Shown here: one piece after another, positions 47,316-56,800 of the stretch
Layout: each line of letters starts with the position of its first letter
Numbering within the stretch: the first letter of the stretch is position 1
Assembly (NCBI GenBank): GCA_963845445.1
Contig: CAWJSE010000002.1
Location: 806,001-870,000, forward strand
Source of the DNA: JABDBL01 sp963845445
GTDB taxonomy: Bacteria; Cyanobacteriota; Vampirovibrionia; Obscuribacterales; Obscuribacteraceae
Direction of reading: 5' to 3'
DNA: 64,000 nt
Notes under the pieces: generated by a model
Seen by the model: only the letters and a program-made list of their open reading frames with translations
Told to the model about the DNA's origin: nothing
Database searches by the model: none
Translations under genes and position numbers: made by a program

Positions 47316-48230
47316 TTAGTGGTTGGTCTTTATATTTTGCCACTCTGCATCTTCGCCAGTGAAGTTATCATCTGTTTTTGGCCCAATTGGGTGCTTTCGT
47401 ATCAAATCAACAGCTGAACCAATGTCCCAAGTCCTAATAATTCCCGTATTCAAAGCAACTACCTTATTAGTGTTTTTAAGCCGATAAAGTTTACCATCGG
47501 GTGCTTGAAAAACATTATTATCCGCTATGTCCGCAGGTGTAATCTCGCTATGTTGAATCTCTTTCTCTTTTTCTTTTATTTCCGACCAGTCATGTTTAAA
47601 CCCACTAATAACTCCAGCAACCATTAATACCGGCTGACCAGAATTGTTTTTAAAAATATTTTGATAGACCACTGGAGAACCAGAGAAACCAGGATTATTG
47701 TGCCCATCCAATAGAATTAAACTCATATTTTTATCTGGTATATTATCAAATTGTGCCACTGTAGCTTTTTTTACTACACCAAAGACATCAGGCAGTGTTG
47801 CATAAGTTTTGGTCATGCAGAATGGATAGCCAATAAAATAAGCATCTTGTCCCAACACCATACCGTTAGAAGCTGGCTCAAGCGAATAGTTTATAGTGAG
47901 TTGTCTTGGTGGTACCAGAACAGCAATATCACAAGGATCGTCACATTTGAAAACCGTAACTTTCAAATCTACCAATCCATTCTTCCTAAGAACTTTAATA
48001 GTACTCTCTTGTTCGTTCGGCAGGGATTCTACAACATGCTTTGCAGTAATCAGATATTGTCGACCATCGACCTCAATAGTAAAGGCAGTGCCAGTTTTAG
48101 AAGAAACGAGTATCAAAAATGTTCGCCGAAGTACATTGCTTGTAACTTGTGCATTTGACGAAACAATCAAGGTCATGCTCTCCATAATCAAGAACAGTCC
48201 AATTATAACCAGTCGTGTTGCTCTTTTCAA
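47316..48230 (-). CDS. Secreted trypsin-like serine protease
   Basis: A 304-residue product with a signal peptide (LVIIGLFLIMESMTLIVSSN, cleavage near NAQ) and a chymotrypsin-fold domain. The triad is visible: His in LITAKHVVES, Asp in DDPCDIAVLVPP and Ser in NPGFSGSPVVY. So it should be active in the periplasm or outside. No PDZ domain. Convergent with the HEPN-like gene. Serine protease domains often appear in mobile-element cargo, but a house-keeping quality-control role is equally possible. Confidence 0.85.
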   Translation of the reverse strand: MKRATRLVIIGLFLIMESMTLIVSSNAQVTSNVLRRTFLILVSSKTGTAFTIEVDGRQYLITAKHVVESLPNEQESTIKVLRKNGLVDLKVTVFKCDDPCDIAVLVPPRQLTINYSLEPASNGMVLGQDAYFIGYPFCMTKTYATLPDVFGVVKKATVAQFDNIPDKNMSLILLDGHNNPGFSGSPVVYQNIFKNNSGQPVLMVAGVISGFKHDWSEIKEKEKEIQHSEITPADIADNNVFQAPDGKLYRLKNTNKVVALNTGIIRTWDIGSAVDLIRKHPIGPKTDDNFTGEDAEWQNIKTNH

Positions 48231-49086
48231 AATAAACTAGCCTTATATCCTATCGGAGACAATAGAATCGCCACCATTCTACATTATAAAATAATTGATT
48301 AATATTGCGATTGGTTTATTGCATATTTCCGTTATCACTAATCCACTGTAGTAAAAATAAGCATTTAAGAGGCCTTAGTCTTCGCACAGTCAGTTCAGGA
48401 ATTATTTTTAATGCTTTGGCTTGTGCAAACTTTAAATTCGAAAAGGCCAAGGTATATTTGCCCGAAGAGGGTTTTCCGGTGAATGAGAGAAGGGTCTAAG
48501 CTGCGATGCCAGCCAAACTATTCGCTCCCATAGTAAATTTAGAGGGTCTCTACCGGCTATCTCTAACTCCCAAGTAATCCTCCAGCCGTTAAAACGCCAC
48601 CAATAGAGGCTTAGCTGTTTTTGCTGGCAGGCAAATTGAAATGGCTGGCGCGAAAAATGACCACTGGTGAGCATTTACGGTTTTTGCTGGCGCGGCCTTA
48701 TCCTGCCCTTACCTTTTTTTCAATCACTTCGCTAATTGCTTTGGCTAGGACGTCGCACGGCGAAGGTCTGCCATTGAGGGATTAGCTATCACAGTTTTTC
48801 ATCCTGACAAAACAACAATAATACCCCTCCACTTAATTGGCAAAATTAGCCGCGGTAGAGTGTGCGTTTTATACTAGACTAATGTTGAACTTCCGTCAGA
48901 CCATTCAGGAGTTAACCATAGATTATCATGGTGCTTGGAAGCAGCTTTTAGTCCAAAAAAAGCAACATACCGGCTTAAAGGTAGCTGCGAATAAGGTTCG
49001 CTAAACTTGTTTAATCAGTTACGACTGGATTCGACGGCCGCAAGCTGCCGTATTTGCCCATAAAACAGTCTATATCATACACTTTT
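48231..49086. other. Long non-coding stretch inside the element
   Basis: About 850 bp without a convincing gene. It holds several copies of a TTTTTGCTGGC-like word (around 48617-48690), short open frames on both strands without ribosome sites, and a possible 40-aa ORF at 48882-49004. It looks like eroded DNA. Confidence 0.45.
48882..49004 (+). CDS. Possible 40-aa protein or gene fragment
   Basis: ATG to TAA encodes MLNFRQTIQELTIDYHGAWK and a Lys/Gln-rich remainder ending ANKVR. Amino acid composition is natural and TTTATACT lies just upstream, but no ribosome site is seen. Possibly the remnant of a longer gene. Confidence 0.22.
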   Translation: MLNFRQTIQELTIDYHGAWKQLLVQKKQHTGLKVAANKVR

Positions 49087-49166
49087 TGTACATTTATGTA
49101 CAATTTACTTGACGGATGTATTGCGTTGTTGTATAATTCAGTACAAGGAGCAGTCAAATATGTACA
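49087..49166 (+). promoter_or_regulatory. Promoter, TGTACA operators and mini-ORF before the nucleotidyltransferase operon
   Basis: A near-consensus sigma-70 promoter: TTGACG (49109-49114), 17-bp spacer, TATAAT (49132-49137). TGTACA occurs at 49087-49092, 49097-49102 and 49161-49166, flanking the promoter, as expected for autoregulation. AAGGAG (49145-49150) is 9 nt from ATG 49160, which encodes only Met-Tyr-Asn-Glu-stop, and overlaps the true gene start at 49167. This hints at re-initiation coupling. Confidence 0.65.
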
Positions 49167-49790
49167 ATGAATAGACAATATCGACTTACGAATGATGATT
49201 TATTTAAGGTTTTATCCGAATGGGACGACCATCTTAGAAGTAAAGCTCTAGTCGTTGCTTGTGGTGGCACGGCATTAACTTTAAATGGCTACAAAGAAAG
49301 CACTAAAGACGTAGATTTCTTAGTGCCAGAGCCCAAACATTTTCAATCCATTACCAAAGTCTTGAATCTATTAGGTTATCAATACAGGGGAGGAACTGAT
49401 TATTTACACCCAGAGGGACTATGGATTTTTCAGCTTTATCCAGGTCAAACAATTTTCCAAACACAATTGCTCGATCCAGTTCAAGAGAAAGATAAACATA
49501 GAATCATTCGTAAATACAAACATCTAATTTTAGGCTCGCTAAATTCAGCCGATCTTATTATTTCAAAAATGTTTAGAGGAACGGGTGTAGATGTTCAAGA
49601 CTGTATTGAGTTGTTGAAAGCAGAACAGGTTGATCTACATTATCTCGCTCAACGCTACAAAGAAACAGCAGACTATTACTTCGACTCAGCCAGCTGCAAA
49701 AAAAACTTACATTATTTAATTGATGCCATGGCTGAAGCGAATATTAATCCCGAGCAACTCGAGGAGATGAGCAAAAAATGGACACCTTAG
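49167..49790 (+). CDS. Nucleotidyltransferase (DUF6036/AbiEii-like)
   Basis: A 207-residue protein with the nucleotidyltransferase signature VVACGGTALTLNGYKESTKDVDFLV (G-G-T-A-L, then D-x-D), as in DUF6036 and AbiEii/MenT-like toxins, which add nucleotides to RNA or proteins. The C-terminal half is helical. It overlaps the next gene by 13 bp, so both are made together. Autoregulated promoter features upstream suggest a toxin-antitoxin or regulatory pair. Substrate unknown. Confidence 0.8.
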   Translation: MNRQYRLTNDDLFKVLSEWDDHLRSKALVVACGGTALTLNGYKESTKDVDFLVPEPKHFQSITKVLNLLGYQYRGGTDYLHPEGLWIFQLYPGQTIFQTQLLDPVQEKDKHRIIRKYKHLILGSLNSADLIISKMFRGTGVDVQDCIELLKAEQVDLHYLAQRYKETADYYFDSASCKKNLHYLIDAMAEANINPEQLEEMSKKWTP

Positions 49791-50470
49791 AAAACGAACT
49801 TTTACTTTACCAACTAAATGATTATGGTTATCAACTTGCTAAATCGGCAACAGCAGATCCCCAAGTGACGCTTGCTCGAATGATCGATTCAACTGACTTA
49901 CGAATATTAGAAGGAGTACCAGTTGTATTAACCAACATACTCATGCATGGTCAACAGTTCGATTTTTCTGAATTCGAAAAAAAGTTACCTTCCGGGTTGC
50001 AGCGGCGCTTTAGAGTACTAGCCTCAATAACTTACTTTTTCCTTCTTTGGGTTCCGGAAAGCGCTCCGATGCGCACCGGATTATTCGGCTATTTGCGTAA
50101 TAGAGAACCCGCATTACTTGGAGAAATTCAAGAAAAGCTTACTACTCGAGGTAAGTTTGCCATTGGTGGAAATTTAACGGTAGATACTGAGCGCCTAGAG
50201 AATACATATAAAAATTATGTAGTTGCACAATTCTATGCAACCAAAGAAAACTTAGCCAAAAAACTAGATCAACAACGACAGATCGGATTTCTGCAGGCAT
50301 TAAAAGAGCTTTTTACCGAAAAACAAATAGAGATACTATTTAAATTTTTAAATGGTAAAGAGGTAACTAAAACAGAGCGTGAATATTATGCACGCAGAAT
50401 AAAGCCCAGGCTTAAGGCGATAAGTAATATAGATGTCCAGTCGTTTTCTTCTAACGTACTCAGTAAATAA
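49778..50470 (+). CDS. Partner protein of the nucleotidyltransferase
   Basis: A 230-residue protein of unknown family. The C-terminus has a helix-turn-helix-like region resembling sigma-4/RepA-type domains (KELFTEKQIEILFKFLNGKE, REYYARRIKPRLKAISN). It may bind the TGTACA operators, acting as antitoxin/repressor (inference). Overlap with the nucleotidyltransferase gene indicates co-translation. Confidence 0.72.
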   Translation: MDTLENELLLYQLNDYGYQLAKSATADPQVTLARMIDSTDLRILEGVPVVLTNILMHGQQFDFSEFEKKLPSGLQRRFRVLASITYFFLLWVPESAPMRTGLFGYLRNREPALLGEIQEKLTTRGKFAIGGNLTVDTERLENTYKNYVVAQFYATKENLAKKLDQQRQIGFLQALKELFTEKQIEILFKFLNGKEVTKTEREYYARRIKPRLKAISNIDVQSFSSNVLSK

Positions 50471-50483
50471 GGAGGGTAAAATA

Positions 50484-50816
50484 ATGCTTGTAAATGGTAT
50501 GTACCAGGTGAGCGTCTCATCTTTATCTGATGAAGCAACAAGTTTAGGCCGCGTAGATCTCAAAGATGGCATCATAAGCGGGAGTGACGCCGGATATGAC
50601 TGGAAAGGAACATACGAAATTCAAGGAAATGACATTTCAGCTAATTTCACTGCCGAACCAAAGGTTGATGTCATAAATATCCGTGGCGAGGTAGCCCCTA
50701 TTAATCTTGAACTATCAGGCAATATTACAAACGCCGATACTATTGAATTGGTCGCTGCTCTAAAAGAGGATCCGAATTATAAGTTATCCGTGTCCTTGTT
50801 TCGAGTACCGGTATAA
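50484..50816 (+). CDS. GrlR-like small lipocalin-fold protein
   Basis: About 110 residues starting at ATG 50484 with AAGGAGG upstream. The pattern MLVNGMYQVSVSSLSD...GRVDLKDGIISGSDAGYDWKG...YEIQGNDISANF is like the GrlR family (a beta-barrel regulator first seen in type III secretion control; outside that system the function is unknown). It follows the nucleotidyltransferase pair by 13 bp, so is probably in the same operon. Confidence 0.72.
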   Translation: MLVNGMYQVSVSSLSDEATSLGRVDLKDGIISGSDAGYDWKGTYEIQGNDISANFTAEPKVDVINIRGEVAPINLELSGNITNADTIELVAALKEDPNYKLSVSLFRVPV

Positions 50817-51028
50817 TCTCACAATTACGCGACTAGTGATGAAGACAATATAAACTTGTGAGCTTTCTCCCTTGTTTCAAATTCTGCCCATCGAACAATT
50901 TGCATAAACTTTCAAGAGAAAGAGATTTCATTTCCATCTAAGATCACTGTACGCGTCCAGCCTAACACGCTTATTCAAAAAGGTTACCCCGACAAACAAT
51001 TGAACCGCGTTATCAGTCACCCTCTAAG

Positions 51029-51811
51029 TTGATGAATAGATTTTTCGACACACCAGGGTATAACTTGGGAGAGGATAATATACCCATGGATTATTTAGCG
51101 TCTATTTTTCATTACATGGTGAAATTAATTCACTGTATGCCAGACTTGTTTCATCAATTACAACCATTGCTTTTTGGACTGATTCAATATTCGAGCTGGC
51201 CGATCGTAGTTTTCCTCATTTTTAATGCGGTTATGAAAGAATACACAGAAGAGATCAGAAGATTTATCGAAAATATTATGCACATAAAAATCGGGGGAAT
51301 GGAGTTTAGCCGCGCTATGACGAATGTACTAGAAGAATTTCCAGGACTAACACAAAGAGTCATTCATTATCATGAATCTCTTCCCGATAATAAAGAAACA
51401 GATGCTAATCCCGAAATCCCAAGCCAAAGTTTGGAACAAAAACTCATTGTGCTATCCCCTAGGCTTGCTATATTAAATGCCTGGGATCAAGTCGAAGCAG
51501 AGATGGATCGCATTCTAGAAAACTGGAAGAAAGGAAATGTCCTCAGTGGTACCGCCAAACTAAGTGGTGCCCTATACTTTGGACCTATCAACTCACTGAC
51601 AAAAATAACTATTTTACAGAAAAATAAAATCATCTCCGCAGAACTTGCAGAAAAAATGACATCGTTAGTGAACATGAGAAATATAACCAGAAGCCACTTA
51701 GATGAGGGCAGCGCTTCTTACGAACAAGCCTTTCTTTATGCTGGCGCATGTAGAGAGATCTTAGAAGAGCTCAGCAAAAAAGAACCATGGATTCTAAATA
51801 CAAATAACTAG
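51029..51811 (+). CDS. Membrane-anchored HEPN-like protein
   Basis: A 260-residue protein with one hydrophobic segment (about 50-70; LFGLIQYSSWPIVVFLIFNA), a linker and a helical C-terminal domain with MRNITRSH, an exact RN-x4-H match to HEPN ribonucleases. So it likely is an RNase-like effector held at the membrane, an arrangement seen in several abortive-infection systems. The start is uncertain (TTG or ATG near 51029, or the ATG of MDYLASIF). Unrecognised family otherwise. Confidence 0.72.
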   Translation: MMNRFFDTPGYNLGEDNIPMDYLASIFHYMVKLIHCMPDLFHQLQPLLFGLIQYSSWPIVVFLIFNAVMKEYTEEIRRFIENIMHIKIGGMEFSRAMTNVLEEFPGLTQRVIHYHESLPDNKETDANPEIPSQSLEQKLIVLSPRLAILNAWDQVEAEMDRILENWKKGNVLSGTAKLSGALYFGPINSLTKITILQKNKIISAELAEKMTSLVNMRNITRSHLDEGSASYEQAFLYAGACREILEELSKKEPWILNTNN

Positions 51812-51846
51812 AAATCCATTACTTTGCACCCCGACCTTTAAAACTT

Positions 51847-53010
51847 TCATGCAGTTCTTATCGAAGATAGCATTAATTCATGCGCCTTAGAACGAGCTTC
51901 TAATTCTGCCCGTTTACCTACCCTGGCATAAACCTTTAGCGTAGTCCTCAAATCCTTATGATTTAACGCGCTCTGGATTAAAGCAACATTTGCTCCACTA
52001 TTGACCATGTAAGTTGCTAAGGTACGTCTCAAATCATGAATATGAAAGTCAGTTATGTTTGCTCGCTTAAGAAGCTCATTCCATCTGCGCTTGGGCTCAA
52101 TATAATGACCTTTTTTACCATCGGATGGAAAAACAAAGTCATTTACTTTCTGCTCCAGCCTTCGCTTTAATATAATCACTTCCATTTCGGTCAACGCAAT
52201 CGTCATAGTCTGTCCATTTTTCATCAACTCGCCAGGGATACTCCAAGTGTTAGCCATCAAATCCACATCTTGCCAGCGCATAGAAAGCACATTCGTTTTG
52301 CGTTGTCCGGTAAAAATTAAAAGCATGACAAAGTCGTAAAACTGATCTTTAGGCTCTTGCTCTAAACAGGTAAAAAATGAACCGATTTCGTCTTCCCTTA
52401 GCACTCTTTCTCGAGCGAACTCGGCAAACTTAGTAATACCTCGAGTAGGATTATCTAACTGACAAAGCTTCCAAAGTATCCCTTTGTTATACATTGCACT
52501 AAGCAGTTGAATTGCGCGATTAGCAGTATATTTACCCCTCTTCTTAGCAGTCTGCGCATGAAAGGCTTCTACAGATTCTCTAGTGATGGAGCTAAGCTTT
52601 CTCTCCTTCCATGTAGCAAACCAATTATCAAAATTTTGACGACTTGCCTCGGAAGTTTTACGCGACTTGCGCATATGCCTTTCAAGATACAAGTCAAACA
52701 ATTCAGACAAAGATAATTCCGTATTGCGATTTCTCTTTTCTTCAACTTGACTGTGCCCAGCTGCTAAGTCAGCATGGAAGGACATTGCCTTTGATCTAGC
52801 TTGCTCAATAGAAACATCTGGAAATCTTCCTATAAATAAACGATCTGAACGACCACCCGAAACGCGCCTGACATAAAATGCCTTAACGCCGCTGGTGGTA
52901 ATATCTAAGTATAATCCTCTTACTTGGGTATCACGATAATAAGTACGTTTTTCTGGAATGCCTAAGTCTTCTATCAGTTTTTTGGTGAGATTGTATTTTT
53001 GGGTTTTCAT
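51847..53010 (-). CDS. int: Tyrosine integrase of the tRNA-Arg element
   Basis: A 387-residue P4-type integrase: N-terminal arm-binding domain (LGIPEKRTYYRDTQVRGLYL), central core-binding domain, catalytic Arg in FTGQRKTNVLSMRW, HxxR in HDLRRTLATYM, and Tyr in TLKVYARVGK. It is near the right end, reading into the element, 233 bp from attR, as is usual for tRNA-targeting integrases. Intact, so the element may still be mobile if att sites are usable. Confidence 0.95.
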   Translation of the reverse strand: MKTQKYNLTKKLIEDLGIPEKRTYYRDTQVRGLYLDITTSGVKAFYVRRVSGGRSDRLFIGRFPDVSIEQARSKAMSFHADLAAGHSQVEEKRNRNTELSLSELFDLYLERHMRKSRKTSEASRQNFDNWFATWKERKLSSITRESVEAFHAQTAKKRGKYTANRAIQLLSAMYNKGILWKLCQLDNPTRGITKFAEFARERVLREDEIGSFFTCLEQEPKDQFYDFVMLLIFTGQRKTNVLSMRWQDVDLMANTWSIPGELMKNGQTMTIALTEMEVIILKRRLEQKVNDFVFPSDGKKGHYIEPKRRWNELLKRANITDFHIHDLRRTLATYMVNSGANVALIQSALNHKDLRTTLKVYARVGKRAELEARSKAHELMLSSIRTA

Positions 53011-53092
53011 TCTATACTCACTTGCATGTTGAAACTACCTTTTAGAATGCACCATGTGAGTAATTGATGTTCTCAATAACCCTTAGAATTTT

Positions 53093-53112
53093 CTGGTGGC
53101 ATTCTGGTGGCA
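53093..53112 (+). repeat. Pair of CTGGTGGCA repeats near attR
   Basis: Copies at 53093-53101 and 53104-53112, the same 11-bp period as near attL (46456-46475), in the same orientation. Candidate integrase arm sites. Confidence 0.6.
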
Positions 53113-53243
53113 ACTTGTAGAGAAAACTTTAGCACAAAACACGCAACTGCAGAAATTAAAAAAGAGCCCCTAACCCGCATGGCTAGACGCTTAGAAAACT
53201 TTAGAAAGAAAAAGAAACTTTCGTAAAAATGTTAAATTTCAGA

Positions 53244-53283
53244 CTTCGAACCAAGAGGTCGTGAGTTCGAATCTTACTGGGCG
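53244..53283 (+). repeat. attR (partial copy of tRNA-Arg)
   Basis: Matches 46342-46381 in 37 of 40 positions and ends ACTGGGCG. It lacks the 5' half so is not a tRNA gene. Confidence 0.85.
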
Positions 53284-53720
53284 CAAGACTTTCAAGGATC
53301 GTATATATTTCCCCTACCCTGTCCCTACCTTTTAGGCAAGATGTCTATGTGTTTTTTGGCAATCTACGGTAGGCGTAGAGCAATGTAAGACTGATCAATA
53401 TCTAAGAAAAATCAAGACTATGACTATGAGAAAAATAAAACACTCTTATAGTCTAGCTTGCTTGTCGTTCAGCAAAAATTATACCTCTTGACTAGACCGG
53501 TTCTATTGGGGCGATCTGTTCGAGTGACACATTGAATTATCTACCCGTCACAGGTGCTTCCGCTGTTCCTTCTGGAAAGCAAACACGTTTGGAGTTTAAG
53601 TCCAAGGAGAGCGAGGAAAATTAAAAGATGGTGATAGTTGCATTATTCCCAGAGACTGTTGTTTGCTAAAGTATTATTGGAAGCTTGAATTTAAGAACAA
53701 AAAAGGAACATAAACGCCTT

Positions 53721-53855
53721 ATGTCTGCAACAAGACTATCCTTATCCATTTTTGTAGCTGTCATGGTGTTTATTTCTACAGCTGCTTCCACTTGCCTTGC
53801 GCAGTATGAAACGGTGCAAGCTACCACAAATCGATCCGCGGCAAATAATAGGTGA
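53721..53855 (+). CDS. Possible 44-aa exported peptide or signal-peptide remnant
   Basis: The frame encodes a typical signal peptide (LSLSIFVAVMVFISTAAS, then TCLAQ) followed by only about 17 residues before a TGA that lies 4 bp from the start of the giant helicase gene. AAGGA lies upstream but is distant. It looks like the N-terminus of a secreted protein cut by insertion of the downstream region; a genuine short peptide is possible. Confidence 0.33.
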   Translation: MSATRLSLSIFVAVMVFISTAASTCLAQYETVQATTNRSAANNR

Positions 53856-53859
53856 CTTC

Positions 53860-56800
53860 ATGACAGATACTGTTCAGACTCGCCTTAGTCGCTGGAAGCA
53901 AAAGTTAATTGACCAGACTCTCCGTAATCCGTTGTTGAATTTCCGTTCCAATAAAGTTACGACGATCAACATTGTCGACGAAAAGCCAACAGAAATATTT
54001 TGCGGCATTCAGCTAGAAGGCAAACAAATGACTTTTAGGGCTGCTCCAGAAGAAGCGTCCTCTGCATCGAAAAAAGACGCGGTGGAATTTTCACGATATG
54101 AAAGGGATCAATTAGACGGGCAGTATAAAGATACGTCTCTACAATCAGATATAACTGCCGACGTTTTAGATCTAAATTTATTGCGTATCTTTCAAAAAGC
54201 AGTCAGCCTTTTTGAAGAACAAGGATTTAGCTCTCTATGCCTGTCGTTAGGTATGCTTGAATGGTTTGAGGTAGACGACAGCGAGGCGCGCTTAAAGGCA
54301 CCATTAATACTTGTGCCTGTGCAATTGTTGAGGGAAACTGCACGAAGTAAATTTACACTAAGAGCCACGCAAGATGATCCCGTACTCAACCCAGCCATAA
54401 TTGAAAAACTGCGCGCGACCTACAGACTGACGCTACCGCAGTTGCCAGACAATTATGAAGACTTTAAACCTATTGAATATTTTGCTGAATTGCAAAAGAT
54501 AGTGGCCGAGCAGAAAGGCTGGAGAATTACAGAAGAGATCAAATTAGGATTTTTTGCCTTTCAGAAATTTGTAATGTACAAAGATCTGGAAATTGCCGAG
54601 GAGATTTATGCTGAGCATGAAATTATCAGGGCGCTTTGTAATGATAAAACAGTGTTGCAGCCTGAACTGGATAATGAAATAGAACCAGATACCCTTGATG
54701 AAGTCTCCAATCCAGAGACAACATTTCAGGTGGTTGATGCAGATTCATCTCAACAATTGGCTATTCTTGCCGCAAAGGGAGGCGTGAATCTTGTTATAGA
54801 GGGCCCACCTGGTACGGGGAAGTCGCAAACAATTACTAATCTAATTGCCGAGACTTTAGCAGAAGGCAGAACAGTATTATTTGTTAGCGAAAAAATGGCA
54901 GCATTGCAGGTAGTATATAACCGGCTTGAAGCGGCAGGGTTAACAGATTTTTGTCTCCAGCTTCACAGTAATAAGACCAGTAAAAAATCAGTATATGAAG
55001 AACTACAGCGTGTTCTTGATAGTGCTCGTCCGGCTGATCATGCAGCGGATGCAGACCTTAATCGTCTAAGTTGGTTAAGAAGTTACTTAAACGAATATGC
55101 AAAAGAGCTGCATAAGCCCTTCGGCAAACTCAATTTAACTCCATACTGGGCCATAGGGCAAATGTGTCAATTAGAAGGCGCTCCAATTATAAATTCGGAA
55201 ATCCCTAATTTAGCTGAAGTTGATAAAGAAACTTTTGAGCAAGTTTGTCGTAACCTGTTTAATTATGTTCAGTTGATTCTTGAAATTGGGCCAATTGAGA
55301 CACATCCTTGGAAGGATATTCAATTGGTGAATTTGAGCACAGCTGAACAAGATGTTCTTTATGAGGCAATTTGTCAAATGGAGAAATTACCTCAGCAGCT
55401 GCAACAAAAGTGCGACAGCTTTGCAGAAGAAATTGGTGCTAATCGCGTTATCTCAATGGGACAGGCAGAGATGCTTTGCGAAATAGGATATTCATTGGCT
55501 CGCTCACCCGGGGCACCTGAAAGCCTGCTTATGAGTTCTAGCTGGAATTCGTTGTCGGTGGACATTGCAGAGCTACTAGAGCGAGGTCTGCGGTACAAAG
55601 AACTAAGCGAAGGTGTTTTAGCTGCTTATAAAGAACAAATACTGGAAGAGGATTTTAAAGAACAACTTAAGGAATACAGTGACCAATGCCACAAATGGTA
55701 TCGCTTATGCATCCCAGAATTCTGGAAACAGAGACGTTACTTTAGAAGCTTTTTTAATCCTAACTACAAACCAAAATCCAATACTGAACTTATTGCTGAT
55801 CTTGAAAAGGCTTTGCAGTGTAAAGAAGATATGCTGTTTGTACATGAGCATGACAAAAAAGGTGAAGAGCTTTTTGGCGATAAATGGCATGGTATAGACA
55901 GCGACTGGAAAGCCCTTAAAAATTTCGCAGAATGGATAGTTAGCGTTAGACATTTTATTGTGGAGGAGGCTCTTAGCGCAAAAGGCATATCTTTAGCTGC
56001 TAGCGGAAAGGCCGGCGGTGATGCCATTTTTGCATCTGTAGATCAAATCAGAAAACTGATTGATGAGTTAAGGGCAAAGCTATCCGTGATTTATGATCGT
56101 GGTCAATTTAATAAGTCGTCTCATATGACTGCACGAAGTAAAATCAATTCACTATCCCAATGGGCATCTAATCTGAAACAAAATATTCGTAGAATACATG
56201 AATGGATCGCATTTAACCAAGCTAAGCAAGCCTGTGTGAATGGCCCTAGCGCATTATTTTTTACTCGCTTTCATGAGCAAGGTTATGAACCGAAACTTTT
56301 AGAAGCGGCTTTTAGAAGATGCTTCTTTCGCAGATGGCTAGATTTGTGTTTTGCAAACCGATCTGGCTTGGCAAATTTTCAACTATCAAAACATGAACAA
56401 TTTATCAAAGAATTTCGTGCGTTAGACACTAGGGGATTAGAACTGGCAAAACAGAGACTTAGATATAACGTGTGCCATATGCGAGATACACAGCTAAAAT
56501 CAAAGGACTTTGAACCTGAACTTCGTATCCTGCAAAGACAAATCAGAGCGAGAAGTAAATTGCCTCTGCGCAAACTGTTTAAAGAAATTCCGGCTGTGAT
56601 TAAGGCAATCAAGCCCTGTTTCATGATGAGTCCTTTGTCAGCTGCCCAATTTATTGATTCCTCCAATAGTCCATTTGACCTGGTCATTTTTGATGAAGCC
56701 AGCCAAATTACCAGTGAGGATGCTGTAGGTTCTATAGTGCGGGGTAATCAGCTGGTAGTTGTAGGCGACACTAAACAATTGCCACCAACCAATTTCTTTA

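Larger units (their letters stand above)
46342..53283 (+). mobile_element. Integrative genomic element in tRNA-Arg (about 6.9 kb)
   Basis: Bounded by the tRNA-Arg 3' half (46342-46381) and an imperfect 40-bp copy of it (53244-53283; first 19 bp identical, 3 mismatches in the rest). A tyrosine integrase gene (51847-53010) lies near the right end, and CTGGTGGCA repeat pairs sit inside both ends. Cargo: HEPN-like protein, secreted protease, nucleotidyltransferase pair, GrlR-like protein and membrane HEPN-like protein. The drifted right copy suggests the element is long resident. Confidence 0.85.
53011..53720. other. attR region and non-coding DNA
   Basis: Holds the CTGGTGGCA repeat pair (53093-53112) and attR (53244-53283). 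Beyond attR no gene is evident up to 53720. A short coding-looking stretch at about 53532-53624 (LNYLPVTGASAVPSG) may be a gene remnant. Confidence 0.5.

Noticed and set aside
48432..48674. 80-codon minus-strand open frame in the element's gap
   Set aside because: No ribosome site, unusual Trp-rich composition, no similarity recognised.
48600..48700. TTTTTGCTGGC-like words as a regulatory array
   Set aside because: Spacing is irregular and orientation mixed; too weak to call more than eroded repeats.
53244..53283. tRNA-like sequence
   Set aside because: Only the 3' half (anticodon loop to acceptor) is present, with no 5' half. It is an attachment-site copy, not a second tRNA-Arg gene.
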